Shown: positions 36,730-46,583 of the stretch, one piece after another | Numbering within the stretch: position 1 is the stretch's first letter | Layout of the letters: every line of letters starts with the position of its first letter | Assembly: GCA_031553835.1 (NCBI GenBank) | Contig: JAVBKX010000004.1 | Span: 152,717 to 216,716, forward strand | DNA from: JAVBKX01 sp031553835 | GTDB taxonomy: Bacteria; Bacteroidota; Bacteroidia; Bacteroidales; Azobacteroidaceae | Length of the DNA stretch: 64,000 nt | Direction: 5' to 3' | Made by a program: the position numbers and the translations under genes | Notes under the pieces: model-generated | The model's database searches: none | The model's input: the letters and a program-made list of their open reading frames with translations, nothing else | Told to the model about the DNA's origin: nothing

Positions 36730-38173
36730 TTCTATCACATATATTTTGTTTTTTCCAATAGTATTTATTCTCTATTGGTTCTTTTTTAACAAATCCTATA
36801 AAAAACAAAACGTCTTACTATTAATTGCCAGTTACTATTTTTATGCTTGCTGGGACTGGCGTTTTGTGTTTTTGCTCGCATTTTCCACTGTCTTGGATTA
36901 CGTTTCCGGAATTATGATTACCAATACGGAACTCAAACACAAAAGAAAATTTTGGTTGATTTTGAGTGTCTGCATCAATTTAGGATTTTTGGGTATTTTT
37001 AAATATTACAATTTTTTCGTCGATTCGTTTGCGTCATTACTTCAACAGATTGGCCTCCAACCGCATTTTACTACCCTAAAAATCATTCTTCCGGTGGGCA
37101 TCTCGTTTTACACCTTTCATGGGTTATCCTATGTTTTTGATATTTACAACAGGAAAATTACTCCTGCCGGCAATTGGATCGATTATGCATTGTTTGTCTC
37201 TTTTTTCCCCTTGTTGGTTGCCGGTCCGATCGAACGAGCCACTCACTTGTTGCCCCAGGTACAAAATGTCCGGACATTTGAATATTCAAAAGCGATTGAT
37301 GGTTTACGGCAAATATTGTGGGGCTTTTTTAAAAAAGTAGTAATTGCTGACAATTGCGCCACTTTTGCCAATGATATCTTTTCAACTTATCAAGACCAAA
37401 GCGGAGGAATGTTATTGTTGGGAGCAGTCTTTTTTGCCTTCCAAATCTATGGAGATTTTTCAGGATATTCCGACATTGCTTTAGGATCTGCCCGTTTATT
37501 GGGCTTCGAGTTGTTGCAGAATTTTAAGTTTCCTTATTTTTCACGCGACATAGCCGAATTCTGGAGACGATGGCATGTTTCTTTGTCATCCTGGTTTCGC
37601 GACTATTTGTACATTCCTTTAGGAGGGAGCCGCAACGGAAAATGGATGAGTGCTCGCAATACAATGATCATTTTTCTGGTAAGTGGTTTTTGGCATGGCG
37701 CCAACTGGACCTATATAGTCTGGGGAGCTTATCACGGCTTATTATACCTTCCACTGTTGTTGTTCAGCAAAAATCGAAAATATACAAATGTTGTAGCAGA
37801 AAACCGCCTGTTTCCATCCATTGCCGAATGCTTTCAAATGCTTCTGACGTTCTTTTTAGTGGTCATTGGCTGGGTATTTTTCAGGGCAGATACAATCAGC
37901 ATCGCATTTGATTATCTTAAACGGATGTTTTCTTCCTTGTTTGTTTTCAATATTCCAAAAGAATCAATATTGCTCATGTTGCCGATTTTAGTATTAATGT
38001 GTTTTTTATTGATCGTGGAATGGCCTCGCAGGGCACAAAAACATGGGTTAGCCATCGGATTTACCAAAAGAAAACATTATTCTCAATGGGCTTTCTATCT
38101 GATGGTTATATTGATTATTATTTTTGCCGGTAATTATCAAGCGGAAAATCAGTTTATTTATTTCCAGTTTTGA
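36719..38173 (+). CDS. MBOAT family O-acyltransferase (AlgI-like)
   Basis: 484 residues with about 11-12 membrane segments. The AlgI/PatA hallmarks are present: YYFYACWDWRFVFLL (~40), LPVGISFYTFHGLSYVFDIY (~122-141), the RRWHVSLSSWFRDYLYIPLG block (~285) and SGFWHGANWTYIVWG (~322-336) with the invariant catalytic His. Such proteins move acyl groups across the inner membrane to acetylate extracellular polymers (alginate, peptidoglycan, teichoic acid or capsule). The SGNH-like gene 7 bp downstream would finish the transfer in the periplasm, as AlgX or PatB does for AlgI or PatA. Confidence 0.92.
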   Translation: MLFNSITYILFFPIVFILYWFFFNKSYKKQNVLLLIASYYFYACWDWRFVFLLAFSTVLDYVSGIMITNTELKHKRKFWLILSVCINLGFLGIFKYYNFFVDSFASLLQQIGLQPHFTTLKIILPVGISFYTFHGLSYVFDIYNRKITPAGNWIDYALFVSFFPLLVAGPIERATHLLPQVQNVRTFEYSKAIDGLRQILWGFFKKVVIADNCATFANDIFSTYQDQSGGMLLLGAVFFAFQIYGDFSGYSDIALGSARLLGFELLQNFKFPYFSRDIAEFWRRWHVSLSSWFRDYLYIPLGGSRNGKWMSARNTMIIFLVSGFWHGANWTYIVWGAYHGLLYLPLLLFSKNRKYTNVVAENRLFPSIAECFQMLLTFFLVVIGWVFFRADTISIAFDYLKRMFSSLFVFNIPKESILLMLPILVLMCFLLIVEWPRRAQKHGLAIGFTKRKHYSQWAFYLMVILIIIFAGNYQAENQFIYFQF

Positions 38174-38180
38174 GTAGTAT

Positions 38181-39128
38181 ATGAAAAAATTTTTAATCCG
38201 GATCCCGTTTTTTTTAGTTGTAGCAACGTTCACCATCTGCATTTCCGTTGTTGCAGTGTGCCTCGTACCTCCAAGCGAATACTTCAAAAAAAGTTTATTC
38301 TATGCTATTTTGGATAAAAATAAATTGTTGGAAGAGACTGAAAAACCCCGGGTTATTTTTGTTGGAGGCTCTAACCTTAGCTTTGGATTAAATTCCCAGG
38401 AAATAAAAGACTCGCTGCATCTAAATCCCATCAACATGGGTGTGCATGCTGGGTTAGGTCTATTTTTCATGCTCAATAATGTGAAGCCGTATATTAAAGA
38501 AGGCGATATTGTTATCGTTGTACCGGAATACAATCAATATTACGATAATGTAGCTTACGGACAAGTAGAATTACTGCTGACTATTTCTGATGCAAACCCT
38601 GATTTCTTACGGTTACTTGACAGGAAAATTATTTCCAAACAAATCAGGAATGTTCCACAAATGCTTTCTTGGAAAGCCAAATATTATATCAAGGATATAT
38701 CTGATCAAAACGATACGGTTGGAATATATGACCGGAAAGCATTCAATCAATACGGAGATGTTTTTGTTCATTGGGATATGCCTGATGAAGAATTTTCCAC
38801 TCATCTCATTTACGGTCAATTTAACTACGAAGTTTTAGACGCCTTGAATGTTCTCAAACAGGAAGTTGAAAAGAAAAACGGGAAATTATTTATTGGATTT
38901 CCGCCTTTACTGGATACCGTTTTTGATGAATCGGCCGATTATATAAAATTGGTCAATGATGAATTAATCCGTTATCATTTTCAGACGTTGTCATCCCCTG
39001 AAAAATATAGAATGAGCCGAAATTTATTTTTCAACACACAAAACCATCTCAATAAAAAAGGAGTAGATCTACGGACAACAATGATGATGGAAGACCTTAG
39101 AAACATAATAGGCAAGGACTCTCTTTGA
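38181..39128 (+). CDS. SGNH-hydrolase-like periplasmic partner of the MBOAT acyltransferase
   Basis: 315 residues with one N-terminal helix (IPFFLVVATFTICISVVAVCL, ~8-28), remainder periplasmic. GGSNLSFGL (~61-69) matches block I of SGNH/GDSL esterases with a candidate nucleophile Ser, and NTQNHLNKKGVDLR (~288-301) resembles the C-terminal block carrying the catalytic His. MNNVKPYIKEGDIVIVVPEY lies between. The arrangement matches AlgX/DltD-like transferases that accept the acyl group delivered by an MBOAT protein. The target polymer is unknown since no glycan synthesis genes lie nearby. Confidence 0.75.
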   Translation: MKKFLIRIPFFLVVATFTICISVVAVCLVPPSEYFKKSLFYAILDKNKLLEETEKPRVIFVGGSNLSFGLNSQEIKDSLHLNPINMGVHAGLGLFFMLNNVKPYIKEGDIVIVVPEYNQYYDNVAYGQVELLLTISDANPDFLRLLDRKIISKQIRNVPQMLSWKAKYYIKDISDQNDTVGIYDRKAFNQYGDVFVHWDMPDEEFSTHLIYGQFNYEVLDALNVLKQEVEKKNGKLFIGFPPLLDTVFDESADYIKLVNDELIRYHFQTLSSPEKYRMSRNLFFNTQNHLNKKGVDLRTTMMMEDLRNIIGKDSL

Positions 39129-39154
39129 TTCAGTATCGTACGTATCAAAACCGA

Positions 39155-39186
39155 ATAAGGTTGCACCAGTCTCGGCACAACCTTAT
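39155..39186 (+). terminator. Hairpin after the MBOAT-SGNH operon
   Basis: ATAAGGTTG (39155-39163) and CAACCTTAT (39178-39186) form a 9-bp perfect stem with a 14-nt loop. The left arm plus CACCA also occurs at 36528-36541, upstream of the same operon. Confidence 0.5.
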
Positions 39187-39220
39187 CTATAAAAGGCCAG
39201 TATCTAAAACGGAGTAACCG

Positions 39221-39932
39221 TTAACTAATTCCTACATTATTGGCAATGACGCACTGGCTTCCGAGTGCAAACTTGTACACCTGCCCTCCTGTCAGGTAAT
39301 TGCCATTAACAAAAGCTTCATCAACCTGTAGCAATATTAACTTTGTATCTGTAATGACATTATTAAAGAGCATCATTTTTTATGATTCTTTAGGCAAATC
39401 TGGTCACAATCCACAATTGAATTTCCTGATATGGTGTGATGGTAATTATAAATATACAGATTTATATAACTGGGATATACTTCCGATTCATATTGGAAAT
39501 TTTGCCCAAAGCCCATATACCGGTCGTGAATGAAGCATTTGGCAATTGTGTAGTCTGTCGGTTTCCTGCTTATTCTTAATTTATACGTTTGTGCTTGTTC
39601 CGAAATCACAATCCGTTCCAGTCTGATGCGGGACTCTATGTACTCACCAGTATCATGACGATAATATTTTCCATATTGATCACAGAAAAAAGCTCTGTCG
39701 TTAACAACATAATTTATACTCATATTCAATACATTTAAATGGTTAAAAAAAATCGAGTGTTCCACCAAAGTGAACCCATCTGTTATTCATCGGAATTTGA
39801 CAGAGCTGAAGCTTTTAATGGTTTGATTTTTACAGATTGTTTTACCAGAGGGAGTTGTGTCGTAGCAGCAAAAGTATTAACACCTACACTAACAAGCATC
39901 AATACAATACTTGAAAAAACATTTGTTTTCAT
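39221..39932 (-). pseudogene. Decayed secreted-protein gene in three reading-frame pieces
   Basis: Minus strand. Piece one starts at ATG 39932 with a clean signal peptide (MKTNVFSSIVLMLVSVGVNTFA) and stops at 39783 after 49 codons. Piece two continues in another frame (about 39768-39373; MSINYVVNDRAFFCDQYG from 39723) and piece three in the third frame from 39376 to 39221 (ending VYKFALGSQCVIANNVGIS). Each piece reads like sensible, beta-strand-rich protein and they follow one another, as expected for a gene of ~235 codons broken by frameshifts. I do not recognise the family. Three separate small genes are the alternative. Confidence 0.4.
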
Positions 39933-40062
39933 GTGACATTAAATTAAAGTTAAGGCTATAAGAATAAACAAATTTATTAAGAATTTGTCATAACGTCTCG
40001 AATATTTGTGTACACAACAAATAATAAAATAAAAAGGAATAAAAAAATGAAAGTGGGTGGTA

Positions 40063-40512
40063 TTATGTATTCAGCAAGTCTTTCAAAAACTCATTCAGTT
40101 CCTTGTCTAAATTTTTCATTAAATCCTGATCCAGCTTCAGTGTATCATCATCCAGGAAAATTAGTTCTTCCAATACGATAAAGCTATCGTCAACAAAATC
40201 GACAGAAAATGGTTTGACAATAAAATTTTGCTGGAATGCTCCTTCGCTTCTTAAAGTATGCAAAGCTGATTTTGCAGAAGCGACCACTTGATTTTCAAGG
40301 TTTTCAGATGTGTCATCCAATATATTTTCCAACGGAAGCGTCGCAAGCAATTGCTGCATATCGTCATAAATCAACAAATCGGAAGTTTCAGTATTATAAT
40401 ACAAAAACAAATCGCTGAGGGTACTTCCATCCTGGCGGGAGTTGAATGTTTCAAGACTTTCCCTGATGGCAGACTCTATGGACTGAACTAAGACTGGGCT
40501 TACCTGGCTCAT
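40063..40512 (-). CDS. Hypothetical protein, acidic, 149 residues
   Basis: Start taken at ATG 40512 (MSQVSPVLVQSIESAIRESL); an upstream ATG at 40539 adds nine residues. No signal peptide or membrane segment. It is strongly acidic, especially the C-terminal third (LIFLDDDTLKLDQDLMKNLDKELNEFL), with predicted alpha/beta composition. No family motif recognised. It is downstream of the DUF6340 lipoprotein gene by 46 bp in the same direction and may be the last gene of the valS-containing run. Confidence 0.6.
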   Translation of the reverse strand: MSQVSPVLVQSIESAIRESLETFNSRQDGSTLSDLFLYYNTETSDLLIYDDMQQLLATLPLENILDDTSENLENQVVASAKSALHTLRSEGAFQQNFIVKPFSVDFVDDSFIVLEELIFLDDDTLKLDQDLMKNLDKELNEFLKDLLNT

Positions 40513-40558
40513 ACTATCGGATTTACAAAATAAAATCACAAATGTACGAAAATTCCGG

Positions 40559-41608
40559 TTATTTTAATTGGATGTCCAACAATTTATTATCCAGTTGCCG
40601 TTGTTGCAACGCTTGCAGATAATTATTGGCGGCAGTAGATTCTTTAGAATCAGCATTTTCCGCCTGACGATAATATTCCCTGCATTTTTCCATCCACTGA
40701 ACAGCAGCAGCTATGTCGTCTCTGACTTCGAATGATACGGCCATATTCTGCGCCAGGCGGGCTCGTGAAACCGGTTGTTTTTCCCTTTCATATAAAGACA
40801 ACCATTGTTCGGCAGCTTTTCCCCATTTTTCCTTTCTGGCGTATGCCAGCGCTTCCTGCATCCTGGCGCCATTGCTGGTATAAATGGTACGTTCGGCAAC
40901 TTCCCATTGAGGGATGAACTCATGAGCAATTTTATCGAATAAATTCCGTGTATTCTGCAATATAAATGTGTCCGGAATTCGTGCTAAATTGGCAGAATCA
41001 ATTTCGACATCCATCAAATAAAATTCCACACTGTCGGTCGTCACCAATGACTTTGTCTTATCCGGCTGTCCATAATAATGCACGCTGCAATTAAGCGTAG
41101 CCCTCGATTTCAGGTCAACATGCGCCGTTCCATAAGGAGTAAAAGCCACTTCCTGTTTATAAAGATATAATACACGATCGATGGAGATCATTACATCGCT
41201 TCCTGATTTTTCGTACAACCGGTGTTTCATATCCTCCGAAAGAGGCGCTATCGACATCCATTGCGCATCTTGCCTGACGGGTTGGCTGAAAAAATAAATC
41301 GCATCAAAAAAATGAGACTCTTCCAATGTCCTCCCGAGTTGTTTCGTTCCGCCGAAAATCAATGTATCTATAAAATGGGGAGAAAAACGGATCGGAATAT
41401 CGGCTTTCCCTTTGGAAACAGATTCAAAACCTATATTTTCCGGTTGAGCAACTGCATTATCGACCAGCACAATCCTGCTGCCTCCTTCCGAATGCAATGC
41501 GACCTGAGCCGGCTTCATTGTTTCAATCTGAAGGTAATACACGCTACTGCATGACACCAGGGCCGTACATACAATCAGTACAATAATATGTTTGATATGG
41601 CAAATCAT
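40559..41608 (-). CDS. DUF6340 family lipoprotein with TPR-like C-terminus
   Basis: 349 residues. Lipobox ALVSC with Cys ~20 (CSSVYYLQIETMKPAQV), the usual start of this Bacteroidota family. Residues ~25-240 are the DUF6340 body; ~250-330 are helical repeats of TPR type (ALAYARKEKWGKAAEQWLSLY; RLAQNMAVSFEVRDDIAAAVQWMEKC). Function unknown; probably an envelope assembly or scaffold protein. It lies 40 bp downstream of valS. Confidence 0.75.
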   Translation of the reverse strand: MICHIKHIIVLIVCTALVSCSSVYYLQIETMKPAQVALHSEGGSRIVLVDNAVAQPENIGFESVSKGKADIPIRFSPHFIDTLIFGGTKQLGRTLEESHFFDAIYFFSQPVRQDAQWMSIAPLSEDMKHRLYEKSGSDVMISIDRVLYLYKQEVAFTPYGTAHVDLKSRATLNCSVHYYGQPDKTKSLVTTDSVEFYLMDVEIDSANLARIPDTFILQNTRNLFDKIAHEFIPQWEVAERTIYTSNGARMQEALAYARKEKWGKAAEQWLSLYEREKQPVSRARLAQNMAVSFEVRDDIAAAVQWMEKCREYYRQAENADSKESTAANNYLQALQQRQLDNKLLDIQLK

Positions 41609-41648
41609 GGTGTTCGATTTATAAAAAAAAGGTATCTCTTTAAGCCTG

Positions 41649-44276
41649 CTATAATGAATTCACCAGTTGCAATTGCTTAATATTTTCTTCTATCGATTTG
41701 ATCTTACTCTCGGCATCTGCCTGCTTTTTCCTTTCGTTTTCCACGATTTCGGATTTTGCATTGGCAACAAATTTTTCATTGCTCAATTTTGCAGTAACTG
41801 ATTTCAAGAATCCTTGCAAATATACTAATTCAGTATTTAATTTTGCGAGTTCTTCCTCAACATTAACATTATTACCAAGAAGTACCGCGTATTCAGTCGT
41901 TCCGACAAGAAAAGAAGCTGCGCCCGGCGATTTTTCCGCCACCTTGGAAATACCTGATAAATTACACATTTTGGCGATGAGGGTATCAAATGTATTATCA
42001 TAATCATTGATTACCTGCACATTCAGCGGTTCTTTATTGGGAATATTTTTTTGCAAACGAATGGTACGGATATTTCCAATGAGTTCTTTCGTTTTTTCAA
42101 AACCGGCTAAAAAGTCCCGGTCGTATGTTTTGGCGACAGGCTGTGCTGCGACCATAATGCTTTCGCCTTCTTTACGATCGGCCAACGCCTGCCACAATTC
42201 TTCAGTAATAAAAGGCATAAACGGGTGAAGAATCCGAAGCAAATCATCAAAAAAGCTCAGGGTAGCCTGATAGGTTGTTTTATCAATCGGTTGCTGGTAA
42301 CCGGGTTTAATCATTTCGAGGTACCAGGAAGAAAATTCGTCCCAAAATAATTTATAAACGGCCATCAATGCTTCCGAAAGACGGTATTTTTCAAATAAAT
42401 CGTTGATTTCGTCAATGGTTTTACTTAATTGGGATTCAAACCATTGCACCGCTAATTTTGAGGAGACAGGTTGTTCAATATCGGCCACTTCCCACCCGTT
42501 AACCAAACGGAAAGCATTCCATATTTTATTGTTAAAATTACGTCCCTGAACACAAAGTTCATTGTCGAACGGTAAATCGTTTCCGGCCGGAGAGGTCAAC
42601 AGCATTCCCAAACGTACGCCATCGGCTCCGTATTCGTTCATCAGGTCGATCGGATCGGGAGAATTGCCGAGAGACTTCGACATCTTACGCCCTAATTTAT
42701 CCCGAACGATTCCGGTTAAATACACATTTTTGAACGGTTTATCCCGACGATATTCGTATCCGGCAATAATCATCCTGGCGACCCAGAAGAACAAAATTTC
42801 GGGAGCCGTTACCAAATCGTTGGTCGGATAATAATATTCTATTTCTTTGTTGTCAGGATTGTTAATGCCATCGAATACCGAAATCGGCCACAACCAGCTT
42901 GAAAACCAGGTATCCAGGCAATCTTCATCTTGCCTTAAATCTGACAATTGCAGGTCGTTGTTGTCTGATTTTTGGCGAGCTGACATCAAGGCTTGTTCTT
43001 CTGTTTCGGCAACCACAAATCCTCCCTGCGGCAGAAAATAAGCAGGAATCCGATGTCCCCACCACAATTGTCGTGAAATACACCAGTCTTTCACATTTTC
43101 CATCCAATGGCGATAGGTGTTTTTGAATTTATCCGGATATAATTGGATAGTATCATTCATTACGGCTTCCAACGCCGGTTTGGCTAATTGCTCCATTTTC
43201 AGAAACCATTGCATGGAAAGTTTCGGTTCAATAGGGACATCTGTCCGTTCCGAAAATCCGACTTTATTGGTATAGGCTTCCACTTTTTCCATTAATCCGG
43301 CCGCTTCCAAATCTTTTTCAATTTGTTTGCGAACGGCAAAACGATCCATTCCGGCGTATTGCAACCCGTGCTGATTTAATGTGCCATCGTCATTGAAAAT
43401 ATCCAACACTTCCAGGTTATATTTTTCACCCAGCATATAGTCATTAACATCGTGAGCCGGAGTCACTTTCAGACATCCGGTACCAAATTCGATGTCCACA
43501 TATTCGTCTTCGATAATGGGAACCTCGCGATTGGCCAACGGCACAATCACTTTTTTCCCTTTTAAATGCGCATTTTTCGGGTCATTCGGATTGATACAAA
43601 CGGCAGTATCTCCTAAAATAGTTTCGGGACGGGTAGTTGCAATTACAGCGTAACCATTTTCGCCTGCAATTTTATAGCGCAGGTAATACAGTTTTCCTTG
43701 TTGTTCTTTATAATTCACTTCTTCATCCGATAAAGCGGTTTTTGCCGCCGGATCCCAATTCACCATTCTTACTCCACGGTAAATAAGACCTTTATTATAT
43801 AAATCGACGAAAACTTTGAATACACTTTCCGAACGTTTTTCATCCATCGTAAAACACGTCCGGTCCCAATCGCAGGAAGCGCCGAGTTTTTTCAACTGTC
43901 CGAGGATAATTCCGCCATGCTTATGGGTCCATTCCCAGGCATGTTCAAGGAATTGTTCGCGGGTAAGATCTGACTTTTTAATTCCTTCGGAAGCAAGTTT
44001 AGCAACCACTTTCGCTTCGGTAGCGATAGAAGCATGGTCGGTTCCCGGTACCCAGCAGGCATTCTTTCCCATCATCCGCGCACGGCGAATCAGGATATCC
44101 TGAATGGTATTGTTGAGCATGTGTCCCATGTGCAACACGCCTGTTACATTAGGAGGAGGAATTACAATGGTATAAGGTTCACGAGTATCAGGTTCCGAAT
44201 GAAAGAGATTGTATTTCATCCAATATTGGTACCATTTATCTTCAACTTCTGCGGGATTGTATTTGCTTGCAATCAT
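41649..44276 (-). CDS. valS: Valyl-tRNA synthetase
   Basis: 875 residues, full length for the class I enzyme. HIGH-type signature HMGHM (~46) within PNVTGVLHMGHMLNNTIQD, editing domain (~200-330; TTRPETILGDTAV), KMSKSLGN (~532), anticodon-binding domain, and a C-terminal coiled coil (ELAKLNTELVYLQGFLKSV to the end) that binds tRNA. It charges tRNA-Val. Housekeeping gene, 22 bp behind the secreted protease gene; start MIASKYNPAEVEDKWYQYW is typical. Confidence 0.98.
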   Translation of the reverse strand: MIASKYNPAEVEDKWYQYWMKYNLFHSEPDTREPYTIVIPPPNVTGVLHMGHMLNNTIQDILIRRARMMGKNACWVPGTDHASIATEAKVVAKLASEGIKKSDLTREQFLEHAWEWTHKHGGIILGQLKKLGASCDWDRTCFTMDEKRSESVFKVFVDLYNKGLIYRGVRMVNWDPAAKTALSDEEVNYKEQQGKLYYLRYKIAGENGYAVIATTRPETILGDTAVCINPNDPKNAHLKGKKVIVPLANREVPIIEDEYVDIEFGTGCLKVTPAHDVNDYMLGEKYNLEVLDIFNDDGTLNQHGLQYAGMDRFAVRKQIEKDLEAAGLMEKVEAYTNKVGFSERTDVPIEPKLSMQWFLKMEQLAKPALEAVMNDTIQLYPDKFKNTYRHWMENVKDWCISRQLWWGHRIPAYFLPQGGFVVAETEEQALMSARQKSDNNDLQLSDLRQDEDCLDTWFSSWLWPISVFDGINNPDNKEIEYYYPTNDLVTAPEILFFWVARMIIAGYEYRRDKPFKNVYLTGIVRDKLGRKMSKSLGNSPDPIDLMNEYGADGVRLGMLLTSPAGNDLPFDNELCVQGRNFNNKIWNAFRLVNGWEVADIEQPVSSKLAVQWFESQLSKTIDEINDLFEKYRLSEALMAVYKLFWDEFSSWYLEMIKPGYQQPIDKTTYQATLSFFDDLLRILHPFMPFITEELWQALADRKEGESIMVAAQPVAKTYDRDFLAGFEKTKELIGNIRTIRLQKNIPNKEPLNVQVINDYDNTFDTLIAKMCNLSGISKVAEKSPGAASFLVGTTEYAVLLGNNVNVEEELAKLNTELVYLQGFLKSVTAKLSNEKFVANAKSEIVENERKKQADAESKIKSIEENIKQLQLVNSL

Positions 44277-44298
44277 AAAAGCAATTAAAAATTAAAAA

Positions 44299-46578
44299 TT
44301 AAAAAAATATTTTTTGAGTGAGCGTTTGATTCGTAGTAATCACTTTCACTATTCCAATGGATTGTCCTCTCCCAATGGAAATGTACACCGGACTATCCCC
44401 GATAAAAGCATTACGCCATAAAAGCTGTCCGGTTATTGAATACAATTCTATCCGGCCGGCAGAAGCCCATTCGCTATCAATAACTAACTGGCCGGTAGAG
44501 CGATCATAATGTATGTACTCTTCGGGTCGAAGCTTTTGATGTTCTTCTATGGTATCGGGAGTAGTATAACGAATGACAGGTTGGATAGCCAACGATGTAG
44601 GCATCGGCTGAGCCGTATAACCGGTTGCAGGAACCCATTGTCCGGAAGTATATTTTATCCAGGCGGAATTTTGTAACGTTCCATTCAATGATTTGGTATT
44701 ATATACCGAGAAATAACCGGTATTGGGGTATTGAATTTCATAGGATATAAAAAAACGTTCGCCAACTTTAGGCTCTTTGGCAAATTTGACAAAATTTTCA
44801 GTACCACCCACAGCCGTCATCGTACGTAGTTTATCATAAAACTTCAATGTGGTGGTGTAATTTTTGAAATAGGGATAAAAAGTAATGCTGTCCTTTACAA
44901 TTTCCGGAGCGGACGTTCCGGAATAAATTTTCATTTTGATGGATGAAAAAGCTGTAAAACCAGCAAGCGGAGGAACGAAATAGTAAGCGCCGATTACTTC
45001 GGCATATTGATTCCCGATATTGAATTCTTCGGCAAACTCTACGGTATTTTTTAAAGAATTGTGTCCGAACAGATAACCGGTTGCCGGACTATTGAGTTTT
45101 GTATTAACCAACGAATCTGTGCCGGCATTGTAATCCACATTGCTTAATCGTATGGCCGGAGCATTCTCGTACGGATCGTAACCATTCAATTGAGTGATGC
45201 CGGTATTTTTCGGATCCAAATATGTTTTCAGTTGATTAATAGGGTCTGTATTAGCCGGGTAAGTTTCGGCAGACCAACCTAAATACAACGCAAAGAAAAA
45301 GTCGGATTTTCCATTGGTCGGAGATATTCCATTACATACCGATTCACCTCCGGTAAGGCCTCCCACAATCAGTCCGGAAGTATCAAACAAAGGGGAACCG
45401 GATGAACCTTCAGCGGTGGCTCCGACTGACCATTGGGGAACTTTCCAATGCGAATTTGGGTCAAAAATCATGACATCAAGATTAATCGTACCCAACGTAA
45501 TGTTATCATCGCAACGTCCGTATTTTTTCAATGATTTGATCGGATGATGTAAGTTGACATAAGATGGGAGTCCTCCATTTTTATCAATATTCCATCCGGC
45601 ATAATAAGGCGTATAATAATCGGGAGGTGTATCTTTGAGCCTCAACAGGGCGATATCTTTCCTTTCAATAATAGCGGCAGGAATGGCACCGGCCAACGTT
45701 TGTTCTTCGGTTGCCCGCATTTTGGAGCCGCAAATATTCCGGTTATAATTAAAAAAAGTAATGATCGTGCCGCTTTTGGTCACATAGAAATCCCGGTTTT
45801 TAGGAAAACTTGTATTTAAACAGTGTACTGCTGTCAACAAATATGGTTCACCATCATTTTCCGTATTATTAATCAGCGCTCCGGAACATCCTGTAGTGCC
45901 GTCGATCATTAATAAAACAGTAGCCCGGATATTTTCGGGATGAGCCATATCATCTACACATAATACGTCGGGCATACACTGAAATGAGGATGCATCGTTA
46001 TTGGGTTCCGCTCTGAGAAAACCGCGATAGTCATGATTCACTTCCGAAATTTTCAATCGACCTTCAAAAGCTACACCGGCAGGTTCGGTATATTCCACAA
46101 TCAACTCTTCACCTTCCACGGGACGAATGGGTAAAATTCCGTCTTCCGAATTATTTTCATGCGTAAAAGATCCGATAATATGTGAATGATCCAAATTATA
46201 TAGGAATAATTTGCCTCCTTCAGGCACTTCATATTCAGAAAAAAGGAGATTCAACGAATAGGCTCCTTTGGAACGAATGCCAACCTGCCACACACGCGTT
46301 CCGTCTTCCAATGTATAATTCTGGCCGTGAACCCCTCTTTCTATGGAAGTAAAAAATTTCTTTGCAAAACGAAAACTACCCCGCATATTGGATGCATTGA
46401 GACTGTCTTCTTTCAACATTTCTTCTACATCGAAAGCCGGCATTTCAATAAACAAATCGGATGTGCTGCGCAATAAACGTGGTTGAGTAGGAAACAACGG
46501 ACTACCACCATAACTGATCTGAGCAGATATGGCTGTATTTACGAAGAAAAACAAAAGGAGCAAGTAGCTTTGTTTCAT
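44299..46578 (-). CDS. Secreted trypsin-like serine protease with T9SS sorting tail (lysyl endopeptidase-like)
   Basis: 759 residues from ATG 46578 (signal MKQSYLLLLFFFVNTAISAQ); the longer frame to 46674 overlaps lysE. A pro-region (~25-190) is followed by a chymotrypsin-fold domain with the triad His in LLTAVHCLN (~249), Asp in RKDIALLRL (~309) and Ser in GSSGSPLFD (~393), plus many Cys as in Lys-C/Achromobacter lysyl endopeptidases. A beta-sandwich follows, then the T9SS C-terminal signal (IELYSITGQLLWRNAF to TLTQKIFF). The protease should be delivered to or beyond the cell surface for protein degradation. It begins 5 bp after lysE. Confidence 0.88.
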   Translation of the reverse strand: MKQSYLLLLFFFVNTAISAQISYGGSPLFPTQPRLLRSTSDLFIEMPAFDVEEMLKEDSLNASNMRGSFRFAKKFFTSIERGVHGQNYTLEDGTRVWQVGIRSKGAYSLNLLFSEYEVPEGGKLFLYNLDHSHIIGSFTHENNSEDGILPIRPVEGEELIVEYTEPAGVAFEGRLKISEVNHDYRGFLRAEPNNDASSFQCMPDVLCVDDMAHPENIRATVLLMIDGTTGCSGALINNTENDGEPYLLTAVHCLNTSFPKNRDFYVTKSGTIITFFNYNRNICGSKMRATEEQTLAGAIPAAIIERKDIALLRLKDTPPDYYTPYYAGWNIDKNGGLPSYVNLHHPIKSLKKYGRCDDNITLGTINLDVMIFDPNSHWKVPQWSVGATAEGSSGSPLFDTSGLIVGGLTGGESVCNGISPTNGKSDFFFALYLGWSAETYPANTDPINQLKTYLDPKNTGITQLNGYDPYENAPAIRLSNVDYNAGTDSLVNTKLNSPATGYLFGHNSLKNTVEFAEEFNIGNQYAEVIGAYYFVPPLAGFTAFSSIKMKIYSGTSAPEIVKDSITFYPYFKNYTTTLKFYDKLRTMTAVGGTENFVKFAKEPKVGERFFISYEIQYPNTGYFSVYNTKSLNGTLQNSAWIKYTSGQWVPATGYTAQPMPTSLAIQPVIRYTTPDTIEEHQKLRPEEYIHYDRSTGQLVIDSEWASAGRIELYSITGQLLWRNAFIGDSPVYISIGRGQSIGIVKVITTNQTLTQKIFF

Positions 46579-46583
46579 TGCAT

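Noticed and set aside
39300..39533. 77-codon plus-strand ORF
   Set aside because: It lies opposite the decayed minus-strand gene and has no signal, family motif or promoter.
44277..44298. AATTAAAA direct repeats between the protease gene and valS
   Set aside because: Only a short AT-rich tandem in a 22-bp gap, common by chance in this composition.
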